Below, piece by piece: positions 24,564 through 33,436 of a stretch of 64,000 bases of DNA. The position numbers and the translations under genes were made by a program. The stretch lies in contig NZ_CP072392.1 of the NCBI RefSeq assembly GCF_017742835.1, forward strand, positions 2,597,421-2,661,420. Direction: 5' to 3'. The notes under the pieces were generated by a model that had not been told where the DNA came from, searched no databases, and worked only from the letters and a program-made list of their open reading frames with translations. This stretch comes from Aquabacter sp. L1I39 (GTDB lineage: Bacteria; Pseudomonadota; Alphaproteobacteria; Rhizobiales; Xanthobacteraceae). Numbering within the stretch: position 1 is the stretch's first letter; each line of letters opens with the position of its first letter.

Positions 24564-25520
24564 TCAGCGCAGCTTGCGCTGCATGCGCTGGACGTGGCGC
24601 TCCCGGAACAGAAGATAGATGCCCGAGGAGACCACGATGGCCGCGCCGCAGATGGTCCACAGGCTCGGCACATCCCCGAATACCAGCCAGCCCAGCGCCA
24701 CCATGGCCAGGATCTGGGCATAGATGAAGGGAGCGAGCGTTGCCGCCGGGGCGCGGGCATGGGCCATGATCAACAGGAAGTGCCCGCCGCCCGCCACCAT
24801 GCCGAGCGCCAGCATGCCGCCATAGACGGCCGGGCTGTCGGGTGTCTCCCACACGAAGGGCAAGGGCAGGCTCGCCACCACCGATCCCACGAGCGAGGAA
24901 TAGAACAGCGTGGTGGGCGAGGAATCCACGCTCGCCAGCATGCGGGTGATGATGCCGTAGAGCGCATAGCAGACCGCCGCGCCCACCGAGAGCAAAGCCG
25001 CCGGATGGATGCCGCCCGCCCCGGGCTTGGCCACCAGGAGGATGCCGGCAAAGCCCACCATGATGGCCGCCCAGCGCCGCGCGCCCACCCACTCGCCCAG
25101 CATGGGGCCGGCGAACAAAGCGACGAAGAAGGGCGCCGAGAACATGATGGAGACGGTCTGGTCCAGCTGCAGGAACTGCAAGGCGGCGAAATTGAGCGCG
25201 GTGCAGGCGAACAGCAGCCCGGAGCGGATCAGTTGCAGCCCCGGGCGGCGGGTGCGCAGCAGGCCCGGTACCGTCCAGGGATTGAAGATGATGAGCGAGA
25301 CGACGAAATGGACCACATAGCGCGCCCACACCACCACCATGACATTGATGTGGGAACTCAGCCACTTGGCGATGGTGTCGGTGAAGGCGAAGCTGATCAC
25401 CGCGATGCACATGAGGCCTATGCCGGCGAAGACCCCTCCGGGCGCCCCGAGCGGTGAAGGGGCGCCGGGAGCCCGCCCGCTTAAGGGCGCGGCTCCACCA
25501 TCTTCGGAGGGGACTCGCAT
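24564..25520 (-). CDS. DMT-superfamily (EamA) transporter
   Basis: A 318-aa inner-membrane protein with ten hydrophobic helices arranged as two EamA repeats (about 30-160 and 175-305); for example GLMCIAVISFAFTDTIAKWL opens the first and LLSVGAAVCYALYGIITRML the second. Family members export amino acids, nucleosides or other metabolites. The start ATG at 25520 is only 11 bp from the stop of the SDR gene, same strand, suggesting co-transcription. Substrate unknown. Confidence 0.85.
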   Translation of the reverse strand: MRVPSEDGGAAPLSGRAPGAPSPLGAPGGVFAGIGLMCIAVISFAFTDTIAKWLSSHINVMVVVWARYVVHFVVSLIIFNPWTVPGLLRTRRPGLQLIRSGLLFACTALNFAALQFLQLDQTVSIMFSAPFFVALFAGPMLGEWVGARRWAAIMVGFAGILLVAKPGAGGIHPAALLSVGAAVCYALYGIITRMLASVDSSPTTLFYSSLVGSVVASLPLPFVWETPDSPAVYGGMLALGMVAGGGHFLLIMAHARAPAATLAPFIYAQILAMVALGWLVFGDVPSLWTICGAAIVVSSGIYLLFRERHVQRMQRKLR

Positions 25521-25531
25521 GGCACTCGCGA

Positions 25532-26284
25532 TCAGTAGGTGGCGCGTCCGCCCGAAATATCGAACACGGCGCCGGTGGTGAAGGAGCAATCGGCGGAGGC
25601 GGCGAAGGCGATGGTGGCGGCCACCTCTTCCACCTTCACGAACCGCGCCCGCGGAATCTTGGAGAGCATGTAGGCCACGTGCTCGTCGGTCATCTGGTCG
25701 AAGATGGCGGTCTTGGCCACGGCCGGGGTCACGCAATTGACCGCGATGTCATACTCGGCCAGCTCCTTGCCCAGCGACTTGGTGAGCGCGATCAGCCCGC
25801 CCTTGGAAGCGGAATAGGCGGAGGCGTTGGGATTGCCTTCCTTGCCGGCGATGGAGGCCACGTTGACGATGCGGCCGTAATTCTGCGCGATCATGGTGGG
25901 CACCACGGCGCGGCAGCAATTGAAGGGGCCGATGAGGTTGATGTTGACCACCTGCATCCAGGCGTCCGGGGGATAGTCCCACAGCTTGGTGTTGGGCCCG
26001 GAAATGCCGGCATTGTTCACGAGGATGTCGATGCGCCCGAAGGCGGCCAGCGTCTCGCGGGTGGCGCGCTCCACGGCCGCGAGGTCGGTGACATCCACCT
26101 GAACGGGGAGCACCTTGTCGAGGCCCAGTTCCCCCGCCGTGCGGTGGGCGAGGTCGCCGTCCATGTCCCAGATGGCGACCTTGGCGCCGGAGGCGAGGAA
26201 GCGCTCCACCACGGCGCGGCCGATGCCCTGCGCGCCGCCGGTGACGACGGCACAGCGGGTTTCCAGATCGATGGCGTTCGGCAT
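25532..26284 (-). CDS. Short-chain dehydrogenase/reductase
   Basis: A 250-aa classical SDR: TGGAQGIG nucleotide loop (about residues 15-22), NNAG (about 85-88), catalytic Ser in VASIAG and Tyr/Lys in YSASKGG, closing GAVFDISGGRATY. The active-site tetrad is complete. Specificity unknown; polyol or beta-hydroxyacid dehydrogenases share this pattern. The ATG at 26284 has GGGGGA directly upstream. Confidence 0.88.
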   Translation of the reverse strand: MPNAIDLETRCAVVTGGAQGIGRAVVERFLASGAKVAIWDMDGDLAHRTAGELGLDKVLPVQVDVTDLAAVERATRETLAAFGRIDILVNNAGISGPNTKLWDYPPDAWMQVVNINLIGPFNCCRAVVPTMIAQNYGRIVNVASIAGKEGNPNASAYSASKGGLIALTKSLGKELAEYDIAVNCVTPAVAKTAIFDQMTDEHVAYMLSKIPRARFVKVEEVAATIAFAASADCSFTTGAVFDISGGRATY

Positions 26285-26449
26285 GCGTTCCCCCAAGGAT
26301 CGGTCTGCCCCGGACCATCCGGCGGCGCGACCTTAATCGTTTGAAAGAAGGCATACCGCGCCCGTCCCGATGCTGGGAAGGGCAATTTCACGCATGCGCC
26401 GCGCGCTGTCTCATGCACAAGGCGCGGGGCGCAGGCGAGGGGCGGGCGA

Positions 26450-26941
26450 TCAGGCCTCGTCGTCGTCCTCGACGCCCTCGGGATCCTCGTCCACCCCGCC
26501 ATCGGCGCCGAGCCGCACGGCCAAATTCTTCTCCACCTTGCGCAGCAGCTTGCGCAGGCGCTTGCGGTCCTTGCCGTCGAGGCCGGCGACCATCTCGCCT
26601 TCCAGCGTGTCCCAGATCTTGTCGATGGAGCCGCCCCGCTCGCGCCCGGCGGCGGTGAGGAACACCCGCACCAGGCGCCCGTCGCCATCCATGGTGCGCC
26701 GTTCCACAAGGCCCTGGGTGGTGAGCCGGGCAATGGTCTTGGAGGCGGTGGGCGGGCGCACGCGCAGGGCATTGGCGAGGTCGCCCATGGTGCGGCCGTC
26801 CTGCTCGATCAGCAGCTTCAGGACCGATTCCTGCCCCGGAAACAGCCCCAGCTCAGACAGGAGCCGGGCCGACAGCGCCTTTTGCAGCCGGGCCGTATGG
26901 GTGAGCCGGTAGCCGATGGTCTTCGCAATCGGGTCCTTCAT
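26450..26941 (-). CDS. MarR-family transcriptional regulator
   Basis: A 163-aa winged-helix repressor type: LGLFPGQESVLKLLIEQDGRT, recognition region DLANALRVRPPTASKTIARL, wing VERRTMDGDGRLVRVFLT, then a basic dimerisation helix and an acidic tail (EDPEGVEDDDEA). GGGGGA lies before the ATG. Divergent from the creatininase operon, the likely target; paired TTGC/GCAA inverted repeats sit in the shared spacer. Confidence 0.9.
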   Translation of the reverse strand: MKDPIAKTIGYRLTHTARLQKALSARLLSELGLFPGQESVLKLLIEQDGRTMGDLANALRVRPPTASKTIARLTTQGLVERRTMDGDGRLVRVFLTAAGRERGGSIDKIWDTLEGEMVAGLDGKDRKRLRKLLRKVEKNLAVRLGADGGVDEDPEGVEDDDEA

Positions 26942-27023
26942 CTCGTCCCCCTGACGCGACCGCACACCGGGGCTGGCGGCGATTCGGTTTCGCGGCTCAA
27001 TTCTAATATAGCCGGGCCAGCAC

Positions 27024-27038
27024 CTTGCATGAGGCAAG
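27024..27038. promoter_or_regulatory. Candidate MarR operator (CTTGC-N5-GCAAG)
   Basis: A perfect 5-bp inverted repeat in the 282-bp spacer between the MarR gene and the creatininase operon, with a second TTGC-N7-GCAA about 50 bp further on. Placement and symmetry fit a dimeric regulator; assignment is inference. Confidence 0.35.
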
Positions 27039-27223
27039 CGTGCGAAGGCCATGCCCTTTACACCGCGCCGGCTTACAATTTTGCGAAGGCTGCAAGGCAG
27101 GATCACGACAAAGTACAGGCTTTTCCCCGCCATGCGCCGGCGGGGGATGGGTTTGCTCCGGACGCGCTTTCCCTGCGCAGTCCCCGGCGATATGGTCGCG
27201 CCGCTTCACCCGGAAGGTGTCCC

Positions 27224-28039
27224 ATGACCGCCTTAGCCTGGGCCGAGCTCTCCTCGCCCCAGCTTGCGGCGTTGCGCGGCCCTTCCACCATCGCCGTGCT
27301 GCCGGTGGCCGCCGTGGAGCAGCATGGCCCCCATCTGCCTGTTGGCACCGACCTGTTCATCGCGCAGGGCTATCTCGCCCGCATCCGGCCCTTGGTGCCG
27401 GACGAGCTGAAGGTCGTGATCCTGCCCATCCAGGCGGTGGGCAAGTCGGACGAGCACCAATCCTATGCGGGTACGCTGACGCTGGAGCCGGAGACCGCGC
27501 TGCGGGCCTGGATTGAGCTGGGCGCCGCCGTGCACCGGGCCGGCATCCGCCGCCTGGTGCTCATGAACACCCATGGCGGCAATGTGCCGGTGATCGATCT
27601 GGTCGCCCGCACGCTGCGGGTGCGATTCGGCCTGCTGGTGGTGATGGCCTCCATGCACCGCTTCGGCTATCCCGACGGCCTGTTCGATCCGGCCGAGCGG
27701 GCCCACGGCATCCATGGCGGGGATATCGAGACCTCGCTCATGCTCGCTTTCCGGCCGGACCTGGTGGACATGGGCCAAGCCCGCAATTTTGCGCCCTGGA
27801 GCATCGGCATGGAGAGCGAATTCGCCCAGCTGCGCGCCAACCATCCCATCGGCTTCGGCTGGATGAGCCAGGATCTCTCCCCCGCCGGCGCCATGGGCGA
27901 TGCCCGCTTGGCCACCGCCGCCAAGGGGGCGGCCGCCGCCGCTTATGGGGCGCACGCCTTCATCGCGCTGCTGCAGGATGTGGCGCGCTTCGATCTCACT
28001 CGCCTTGAAAACCGCCCGGAAGGGGAAGACCTGCCATGA
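27224..28039 (+). CDS. Creatininase-family amidohydrolase
   Basis: A 271-aa metal-dependent amidohydrolase of the creatininase/formamide hydrolase fold. Metal ligands are visible in VEQHGPHLPVGTD (E32, H34, D43), with NTHGGN and HGGDIETSLML further on carrying the remaining His and Glu. The family includes creatininase, mycofactocin protease and pyrimidine/riboflavin pathway enzymes; the substrate here is not clear. First gene of a likely operon: its stop overlaps the next ATG. Confidence 0.88.
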   Translation: MTALAWAELSSPQLAALRGPSTIAVLPVAAVEQHGPHLPVGTDLFIAQGYLARIRPLVPDELKVVILPIQAVGKSDEHQSYAGTLTLEPETALRAWIELGAAVHRAGIRRLVLMNTHGGNVPVIDLVARTLRVRFGLLVVMASMHRFGYPDGLFDPAERAHGIHGGDIETSLMLAFRPDLVDMGQARNFAPWSIGMESEFAQLRANHPIGFGWMSQDLSPAGAMGDARLATAAKGAAAAAYGAHAFIALLQDVARFDLTRLENRPEGEDLP

Positions 28040-29070
28040 GCGCCGGCCACCGGATCACCATCGCCCAAGCCCGCGCTTATGCCGCCGAGGTCCTGGAACA
28101 TTTCGGCACCGCCCCCGCCAATGCGGACATCGTCGCCCAGGCCTTGGTCGCCGCCGAGGCGGACGGCCTGCCCAGCCATGGCCTTGCCCGGCTGCCCAGC
28201 TATGGCGTGATGGTGCGCGCCGGCAAGATCGACGGCGCCGCCGTGCCCACCTTGCGCCGCGCCGCCCCTGCGGTGGTCGCGGTGGACGCGGCCAACGGCT
28301 TTGCCTATCCCGCCGTGCATCTGGCCGAGGAAGCCCTGGTGCCGGTGGTGCGCGAAATGGGCATCGCCATCGCCGGCGTGCGCCGCTCCAGCCATTTCGG
28401 CGTTGCCGGCCATCCGGTGGAGCGTCTCGCGGAAGCCGGCTTCGTGGCCATGGCCTTCACCAATGCGCCGGCCTCCATCGCGCCGTGGGGCGGCAGCGCG
28501 CCGGTGTTCGGCACCAATCCCATCGCGTTTGCCACCCCCGTGCCCGGCGCGCCGCCGGCGGTGGTGGACCTGTCCGTCTCCAAGGTGGCGCGGGGCTATA
28601 TCCTCGCTGCTGCCCAGAAGGGCGAGCCCATCCCAGAGGGCTGGGCGCTGGACGCCGAGGGCAAGCCCACCACCGACGCCAAGATCGGCCTTGCCGGCAC
28701 CATGGTGCCCATGGGCGAGGCCAAGGGCACGGCGCTGGCCTTCATGGTGGAGATCCTGTCGGCGGCGGTGAACGCGGCCACCTTCTCGCTGGATGCCTCG
28801 TCCTTTTTCAATGGCGAGGGGTCGCCCCCCGCCATCGGCCAGACCATCATCGCCTTCGATCCCTCCCGCACCGCCGGGCCGGGCTATCTCGACCATTTGC
28901 GGCGGCTCATCGAGGCCATTGAGGGCCAGGAAGGCGCCCGCCTGCCGGGCACACGCCGCATTGCCGCCCGTGCCAAGGCGGAAGCGGACGGCGTCGTGGT
29001 CACCCCCGCGCTGGAGCGCGAGCTGGCCGGCCACGGCTTTGCCGGCACCCGCTTCCACACCGAGGCGTGA
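28036..29070 (+). CDS. Malate/L-lactate dehydrogenase-family (Ldh2) oxidoreductase
   Basis: A 344-aa NAD(P)-dependent 2-hydroxyacid or imino-acid dehydrogenase of the Ldh2 fold (relatives: ureidoglycolate, sulfolactate and piperideine-2-carboxylate enzymes). Landmarks are DGLPSHGLARLPSY, RRSSHFGVAGH with the catalytic His, GTNPIAFATPVPG, and MVEILSAAVNAA. It overlaps the creatininase stop by four bases (ATGA). Pairing with an amidohydrolase suggests breakdown of a cyclic amide to an amino or hydroxy acid, which is inference. Confidence 0.87.
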   Translation: MSAGHRITIAQARAYAAEVLEHFGTAPANADIVAQALVAAEADGLPSHGLARLPSYGVMVRAGKIDGAAVPTLRRAAPAVVAVDAANGFAYPAVHLAEEALVPVVREMGIAIAGVRRSSHFGVAGHPVERLAEAGFVAMAFTNAPASIAPWGGSAPVFGTNPIAFATPVPGAPPAVVDLSVSKVARGYILAAAQKGEPIPEGWALDAEGKPTTDAKIGLAGTMVPMGEAKGTALAFMVEILSAAVNAATFSLDASSFFNGEGSPPAIGQTIIAFDPSRTAGPGYLDHLRRLIEAIEGQEGARLPGTRRIAARAKAEADGVVVTPALERELAGHGFAGTRFHTEA

Positions 29071-29075
29071 CGCCC

Positions 29076-29660
29076 ATGCGCCCCGCCCATCTTCATCCCG
29101 ATGGCCGCCATCGGTGCCCCTGGTGCGGCACCGATCCCCTCTATGTGGCCTATCACGACGAGGAATGGGGCGTGCCGGAGCGGGACTCCCGCGCCTTGTT
29201 CGAGAAGCTGCTGCTGGACGGTTTCCAGGCCGGGCTCGCCTGGATCACCATCCTGCGCAAACGGGACAATTTCCGCCGGGCCTTCGATGGCTTCGAGCCG
29301 GAGATCATCGCCCGCTACGACGCCGCCAAGGTGGAGGCGCTGATGCAGGATGCGGGCATCGTGCGCAACCGCGCCAAGATCGAGGGCGCGGTGCTCTCCG
29401 CCCGCGCCTATCTGGAGCTTCGGGACAAGGGCGTGGATTTCTCGGCCTTCCTGTGGGAGAGCGTCGGCGGCACGCCCTTCGTGCGCCGCCCGCGCACCCT
29501 CGGGGACGTGCCTGCCGAGACACCGGAATCCCGCGCCTTGTCCAAGCGCCTGAAGGCGGCCGGCTTCAAATTCTGCGGCCCCACCATCGTCTACGCCGCC
29601 ATGCAGGCCTGCGGGCTGGTGGACGACCATCTGGAAGAGTGCTGGCGGGCGAAGGGGTGA
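29076..29660 (+). CDS. tag: DNA-3-methyladenine glycosylase I
   Basis: Removes 3-methyladenine from alkylated DNA. The 194-aa protein has the family motifs RCPWCGTDPLYVAYHDEEWG (about residues 12-31), LLLDGFQAGLAWITILRKR, and the C-terminal FKFCGPTIVYAAMQACGLVDDH containing the second half of the zinc site. It follows the Ldh2 gene at 5 bp. A GTG overlapping that stop is also possible as the start. Housekeeping gene riding in a metabolic operon. Confidence 0.93.
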   Translation: MRPAHLHPDGRHRCPWCGTDPLYVAYHDEEWGVPERDSRALFEKLLLDGFQAGLAWITILRKRDNFRRAFDGFEPEIIARYDAAKVEALMQDAGIVRNRAKIEGAVLSARAYLELRDKGVDFSAFLWESVGGTPFVRRPRTLGDVPAETPESRALSKRLKAAGFKFCGPTIVYAAMQACGLVDDHLEECWRAKG

Positions 29661-29666
29661 TGTCCC

Positions 29667-30542
29667 TCACGCCGCCTGCCGCTCCCCCGCCCCCAGCCCC
29701 CGCGCGCAAGCGATGAAGCGGTCCAGCGCGCGGGACATGAAGGCGTCGTGCCGCGTGATGAAGGTGGTGGTGACGTGCGCCTCGTCCGGCGGCAGGGCCT
29801 GGAGGCGCACCTGCCCGGCACGGGCCGCGGGTTCCGCCACCGCGCGGGGCAGGAGGGTGACGCCGAGGCCGGCGCCCACGCAGCCTAAGATGCCGTCCAG
29901 CGTGCCGAATTCCAGCCGTCGCACCTCCGCCGCGCCCCGCGCCGCCAGCAGCGCCTCCAGCCGCTGGCGATAGGAGCAGCCGGCGCGGAAGACCAGGATC
30001 TTGGCTTCCCCGGCGGGGCGTTCCAGGGGCGCGGGCGGTGTCACCAGCACCAGTTCCTCGGCCATCATGGGCAGAGCGTGAAGGTCGGGATGGTCGATGG
30101 GCCCGCACACGAAGGCGCCCTCAAGCTCGCGGGCGAGCACGCGGGCGACCAGGGCCTGGGTCGGCCCCGTCTCCACATGAACGTCCACTTTGGGGCAGTC
30201 CGTCACATAGGCGGTGAGGAGGGGCGGCAGGCGGAGCGCGGCGGTGGTCTCCATGGCCCCGATGCGCAGCTCCCCGCCCGGTTCCTCGCCATCCAGAGCC
30301 GCCCGCTTCGCCTCGGCGAGGAGCTGGCCCACCCTTTCCGCATAGGGCAGGAGGCGTTCCCCCGCCTCGGTCAGCACCACGCCCCGGCTATGGCGGTGGA
30401 AGAGGGGCGTGCCCAATTCCGCCTCCAGGCTCCGCAGGCGGGTGGTGACGTTGGACTGCACGGTGTTGAGCATCTGCGCCGCCCGCCCGATGCCCCCGGA
30501 GCGCGCCACGGCGGCGAAGAAGCGCAGGTCCAGATCATTCAT
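29667..30542 (-). CDS. LysR-family transcriptional regulator
   Basis: A 291-aa LTTR with N-terminal winged helix (FFAAVARSGGIGRAAQMLN, VQSNVTTRLRSLE, LFHRHSRGVVLTEAGERLL) and a periplasmic-binding-like effector domain from about residue 92. Transcribed divergently from a nitronate monooxygenase gene. A strong T-N11-A palindrome lies between them, so it very likely controls that gene and itself. Confidence 0.93.
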   Translation of the reverse strand: MNDLDLRFFAAVARSGGIGRAAQMLNTVQSNVTTRLRSLEAELGTPLFHRHSRGVVLTEAGERLLPYAERVGQLLAEAKRAALDGEEPGGELRIGAMETTAALRLPPLLTAYVTDCPKVDVHVETGPTQALVARVLARELEGAFVCGPIDHPDLHALPMMAEELVLVTPPAPLERPAGEAKILVFRAGCSYRQRLEALLAARGAAEVRRLEFGTLDGILGCVGAGLGVTLLPRAVAEPAARAGQVRLQALPPDEAHVTTTFITRHDAFMSRALDRFIACARGLGAGERQAA

Positions 30543-30558
30543 GGAGGTGGCTCATTCT

Positions 30559-30579
30559 GGCATCTCAAATCCAGATGCC
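30559..30579. promoter_or_regulatory. LysR-type operator (GGCATCT-N7-AGATGCC)
   Basis: A perfect 7-bp inverted repeat containing the LTTR signature T-N11-A (T30563, A30575), placed 17 bp from the lysR start and 75 bp from the divergent nitronate monooxygenase start. A textbook position for the activator recognition site. Confidence 0.7.
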
Positions 30580-30654
30580 TTTGTTCCAGATTAATCATTT
30601 TTCCGCAAGGCAGGCGCGGCCTAGCGTGGGTGCACATTCCCGCTGGAGGCCGAC

Positions 30655-31629
30655 ATGGCGCATCTGCTTGAGACCCGCTTCACGCGCCGCTTCGGCATCG
30701 ACCTGCCCATCGTGCTCGCGCCCATGGACCCGGCTTCCGGCGGAGCGTTGGCGGGGGCGGTGAGCGCGGCCGGCGGGCTGGGGCTCATCGGCGGGGGCTA
30801 TGCGGAGACCGAGCGGCTGGAGCGGGAGTTTCCGCTGGCGGGCAATCACCGGGTGGGCTGCGGCTTCATCACCTGGGCGCTGGCGCGCAATCCCGCGCTT
30901 CTGGAGCTGGCGCTCGCCCGCAACCCCGCCGCCCTCATGCTCTCCTTTTCCGATCCCGCCCCCTTTGCCGGCGCCATCACGGCGGCCGGCGTGCCCCTCA
31001 TCTGTCAGGTCCAGACCCTGGAGCATGCCCGCCGGGCGCTGGATGTGGGCGCGGACGTGATCGTGGCGCAGGGCACGGAAGCGGGCGGCCACGGCCAGGC
31101 GGCCCGCTCCACGCTGCCCTTCGTGCCGGCGGTGGCCGATCTCATCGCCCAGCGCGCGCCCGAGTGCCTGCTGCTGGCGGCCGGCGGCATCGCCGATGGG
31201 CGGGGCCTCGCAGCGGTCCTGATGCTGGGGGCGGATGGGGCGCTGATGGGGTCGCGCTTCTGGGCGACGCGCGAGGCGCTCATCCATCCCAATGCCCAGG
31301 CCATGGCGGTGGCGGCCGATGGCGACGACACCGTGCGCACCCGCGTCTATGACATCGTGCGGCAAAAGGCGTGGCCGGCGGCCTATACGGGCCGGCTGTT
31401 GCGCAACGGCTTCATTTCCCGCTGGCACGGCCGGGAGGCGGAACTGGAAGCCTTGAAGCACGAGGAGATGCGGCAAGTGGAGGCCGCCCTTGAAGAGGGC
31501 GACTTCGACATGGCCAATGTGACAGTCGGCGAGGCCATCGGCCTCGTGCGCGACGTGCCGCCCGCCGGCGACCTCGTCCGCCGCATTGCCGACGAGGCGC
31601 GGGCGTGCCTCACGCGGTTTGCGGCTTGA
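30655..31629 (+). CDS. Nitronate monooxygenase family flavoprotein
   Basis: A 324-aa FMN-binding TIM barrel: PIVLAPMDPASGGALAGAV at the start, CQVQTLEHARRALD, the AQGTEAGGHG motif (about residues 138-147, active-site His) and LLAAGGIADGRGLAAVLMLGADG for phosphate binding. Family members oxidise alkyl nitronates such as propionate-3-nitronate; some are enoyl reductase-like instead. The divergent LysR gene and operator suggest induction by a small acid or nitro compound. Confidence 0.85.
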   Translation: MAHLLETRFTRRFGIDLPIVLAPMDPASGGALAGAVSAAGGLGLIGGGYAETERLEREFPLAGNHRVGCGFITWALARNPALLELALARNPAALMLSFSDPAPFAGAITAAGVPLICQVQTLEHARRALDVGADVIVAQGTEAGGHGQAARSTLPFVPAVADLIAQRAPECLLLAAGGIADGRGLAAVLMLGADGALMGSRFWATREALIHPNAQAMAVAADGDDTVRTRVYDIVRQKAWPAAYTGRLLRNGFISRWHGREAELEALKHEEMRQVEAALEEGDFDMANVTVGEAIGLVRDVPPAGDLVRRIADEARACLTRFAA

Positions 31630-31689
31630 AGCGTTTCCAAGCGAAGTGGGAACCGGTTCGCGTGAAGGAAACGCGTCGAAGCAAAGATA
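31630..31689. repeat. Dispersed intergenic repeat (family 1), copy 1
   Basis: Contains the core GGGAACCGGTTCGCGTGA flanked by GCGAAGT and AAGGAAACGCGT. Related copies lie at 38970-39031, 52261-52327 and, inverted, 53731-53796. Lies between convergent genes. Confidence 0.75.
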
Positions 31690-31730
31690 CGGGATCGTCC
31701 AGCGTTTCGATGAAGCGCTGGACGATCCCG
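31690..31730. terminator. 15-bp perfect hairpin between convergent genes
   Basis: Arms at 31690-31704 and 31716-31730 are exact complements with an 11-base loop. Placed between the ends of the nitronate monooxygenase and GNAT genes, suitable as a bidirectional terminator, although the flanking T-run is weak. Fused to the family 1 repeat. Confidence 0.65.
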
Positions 31731-31734
31731 AGCC

Positions 31735-32181
31735 TTATTTTCCGTCGAGGCGCTTGGAGAAGATGATGCGCGGCTCCTGGATATAGCCGGCGGCATCATA
31801 GAAGGCCTGCACCTGCTCATTCTCCGGCCGCACCATGAGCATGAGCTTGGGCACGCCGCGCGCGCGCAGCCAGTCCTCGGCGGCGCGGGTGAGCGCCTTG
31901 CCGATGCCCTGGCGGGCGTGGTCGGGCGCCACCGCCAGATAGTAGATCCAGCCCCGATGACCGTCATGGCCCACCATGGCGGAGCCGATCACGGCCCCGT
32001 CCGCGCGGGCGACCAGGATGGTGGAGTGCGGCCCGCGCCGAGCCAGCGTGATGTCGGCGCGCGGATCGTTCCAGGGGCGGATGAGGCCGGTGGCGGTCCA
32101 CAGCGCCACGAGCGCCTCTTCCTCGCCCTCGCGCATATGGCCGATGGGACGTGCGGTCTCGGTGGATACGGCCTGGTCCAT
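31735..32181 (-). CDS. GNAT-family acetyltransferase (YpeA-like)
   Basis: A 148-aa N-acetyltransferase with the acetyl-CoA loop VAPDHARQGIGKAL (about residues 83-96) and the C-terminal NEQVQAFYDAAGYIQEPRIIFSK strand pair. Close in pattern to YpeA-type enzymes; the substrate is unknown. The ATG at 32181 lies 2 bp after the TGA of tsaC, so the two are co-translated. Confidence 0.87.
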   Translation of the reverse strand: MDQAVSTETARPIGHMREGEEEALVALWTATGLIRPWNDPRADITLARRGPHSTILVARADGAVIGSAMVGHDGHRGWIYYLAVAPDHARQGIGKALTRAAEDWLRARGVPKLMLMVRPENEQVQAFYDAAGYIQEPRIIFSKRLDGK

Positions 32182-32183
32182 CC

Positions 32184-33215
32184 TCAATCCCCTTCAATAT
32201 CCATGGGGCGCGGCGCGGCCGCGCGGCCGAGCCGGTCGGCGATGGCTTCCCCGAGACCCGTGCGGGGGAGGGGTACCACGGCAATGCCCGCAACGCCCAG
32301 CCCATCCAGGCGCCGCAGGGCGCCATAAAGATGGGCGGCGGCTTCCTCCAGGTCCCCGTCGGGGCTGAGATCGATGATGCAGGCGGCCGCATCGCTGCCG
32401 GGCGGGCGAAGCCCCCCGAAGGTCAAAAGCGCCTCGCCGGGCGCCACATGCTTCGCCGCCAGCCGCACGGCTGCGCGGGGGGCGTAATGGGAGGCAAGCC
32501 GCCCCGGCGCGGAGGGGCGGCCTGCGTCGAGGTGCGGGGCATCCAGCAGCCCATGGCCGAGCACCGCCTCGATCTTCTCCCGCGAGAGACCGCCGGGCCG
32601 CAGCAAGGTGGGCACGGCCTCCAGGCACGAGACGATGGTGGATTCCACCCCCACTTGCGTCGCCCCGGCATCAAGAATGGCGTCGATCCGCCCGTTCAGG
32701 TCCTCCGCCACATGGTCCGCGTCCGTGGGCGAGACATGGCCGGAGCGGTTGGCGCTCGGCCCCACCACTGGGCAGCCGGCCTCCTTCAGGAAGGCCTGGG
32801 CCACGGGATGGGCGGGCACCCGCACCGCCAGCGAGGGCAGGCCCGCGCGGGCGAGGTCGCACATGGCCTCGGTGTCGATGCAGGGCAGGACGAGGGTGAG
32901 CGGCCCCGGCCAGAAGGCGGCGGCGAGCCGCTCGGCCGCCGGCGAGAAGGCGCCGAGCCGGGCGGCGGCCTCTGCATCCGGCACATGGGCGATGAGCGGG
33001 TTGAAGCTGGGGCGCCCTTTCGCCGCATAGACCCCGGCCACCGCGCGCGGATTGCCCGCATCGGCACCGAGCCCATAGACCGTCTCGGTGGGAAAGGCGA
33101 CGACGCCGGCGGCGCGGAGGAGCGCGCCGGCCCGCGCGATCTGTCCGTCTTCGCGGGCATCAAGACGCAGCGTCTGCCGTTCCGGAAGGGCGGGGGGCTT
33201 GCTCAGCGGAGCCAT
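32184..33215 (-). CDS. tsaC: Threonylcarbamoyl-AMP synthase (Sua5 type)
   Basis: Makes threonylcarbamoyl-AMP for the universal t6A modification at position 37 of ANN-decoding tRNAs. The 343-aa length indicates the two-domain Sua5 form: a YrdC domain (VVAFPTETVYGLGADAGN, AKGRPSFNPLI, WPGPLTLVL, VPAHPVAQAFL, PSANRSGHVSPT) to about residue 200, followed by the Sua5 domain from about 235 (APGRLASHYAP). Upstream partner of the GNAT gene. Confidence 0.94.
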   Translation of the reverse strand: MAPLSKPPALPERQTLRLDAREDGQIARAGALLRAAGVVAFPTETVYGLGADAGNPRAVAGVYAAKGRPSFNPLIAHVPDAEAAARLGAFSPAAERLAAAFWPGPLTLVLPCIDTEAMCDLARAGLPSLAVRVPAHPVAQAFLKEAGCPVVGPSANRSGHVSPTDADHVAEDLNGRIDAILDAGATQVGVESTIVSCLEAVPTLLRPGGLSREKIEAVLGHGLLDAPHLDAGRPSAPGRLASHYAPRAAVRLAAKHVAPGEALLTFGGLRPPGSDAAACIIDLSPDGDLEEAAAHLYGALRRLDGLGVAGIAVVPLPRTGLGEAIADRLGRAAAPRPMDIEGD

Positions 33216-33436
33216 GGGTGGCTGCCTTTCGCCGCGCCGCGGCGGCGGGAAGTGGCGGGGGGCATGCCCCTGGCGAAGGTCATATGCGACGAAAGCCTGT
33301 CTGTCCGGGTCTTGACGAAAGCCGTAGCTCGTTCCGAATTGTCGCCCGCCCGAAGCGTCACGCTCTAGGGCCGAAGACGGGTCAAGGTCAATGAGGCGCG
33401 GACCCGGGCGCCGTAACGAGAAGCGGAGGCCGTCCC

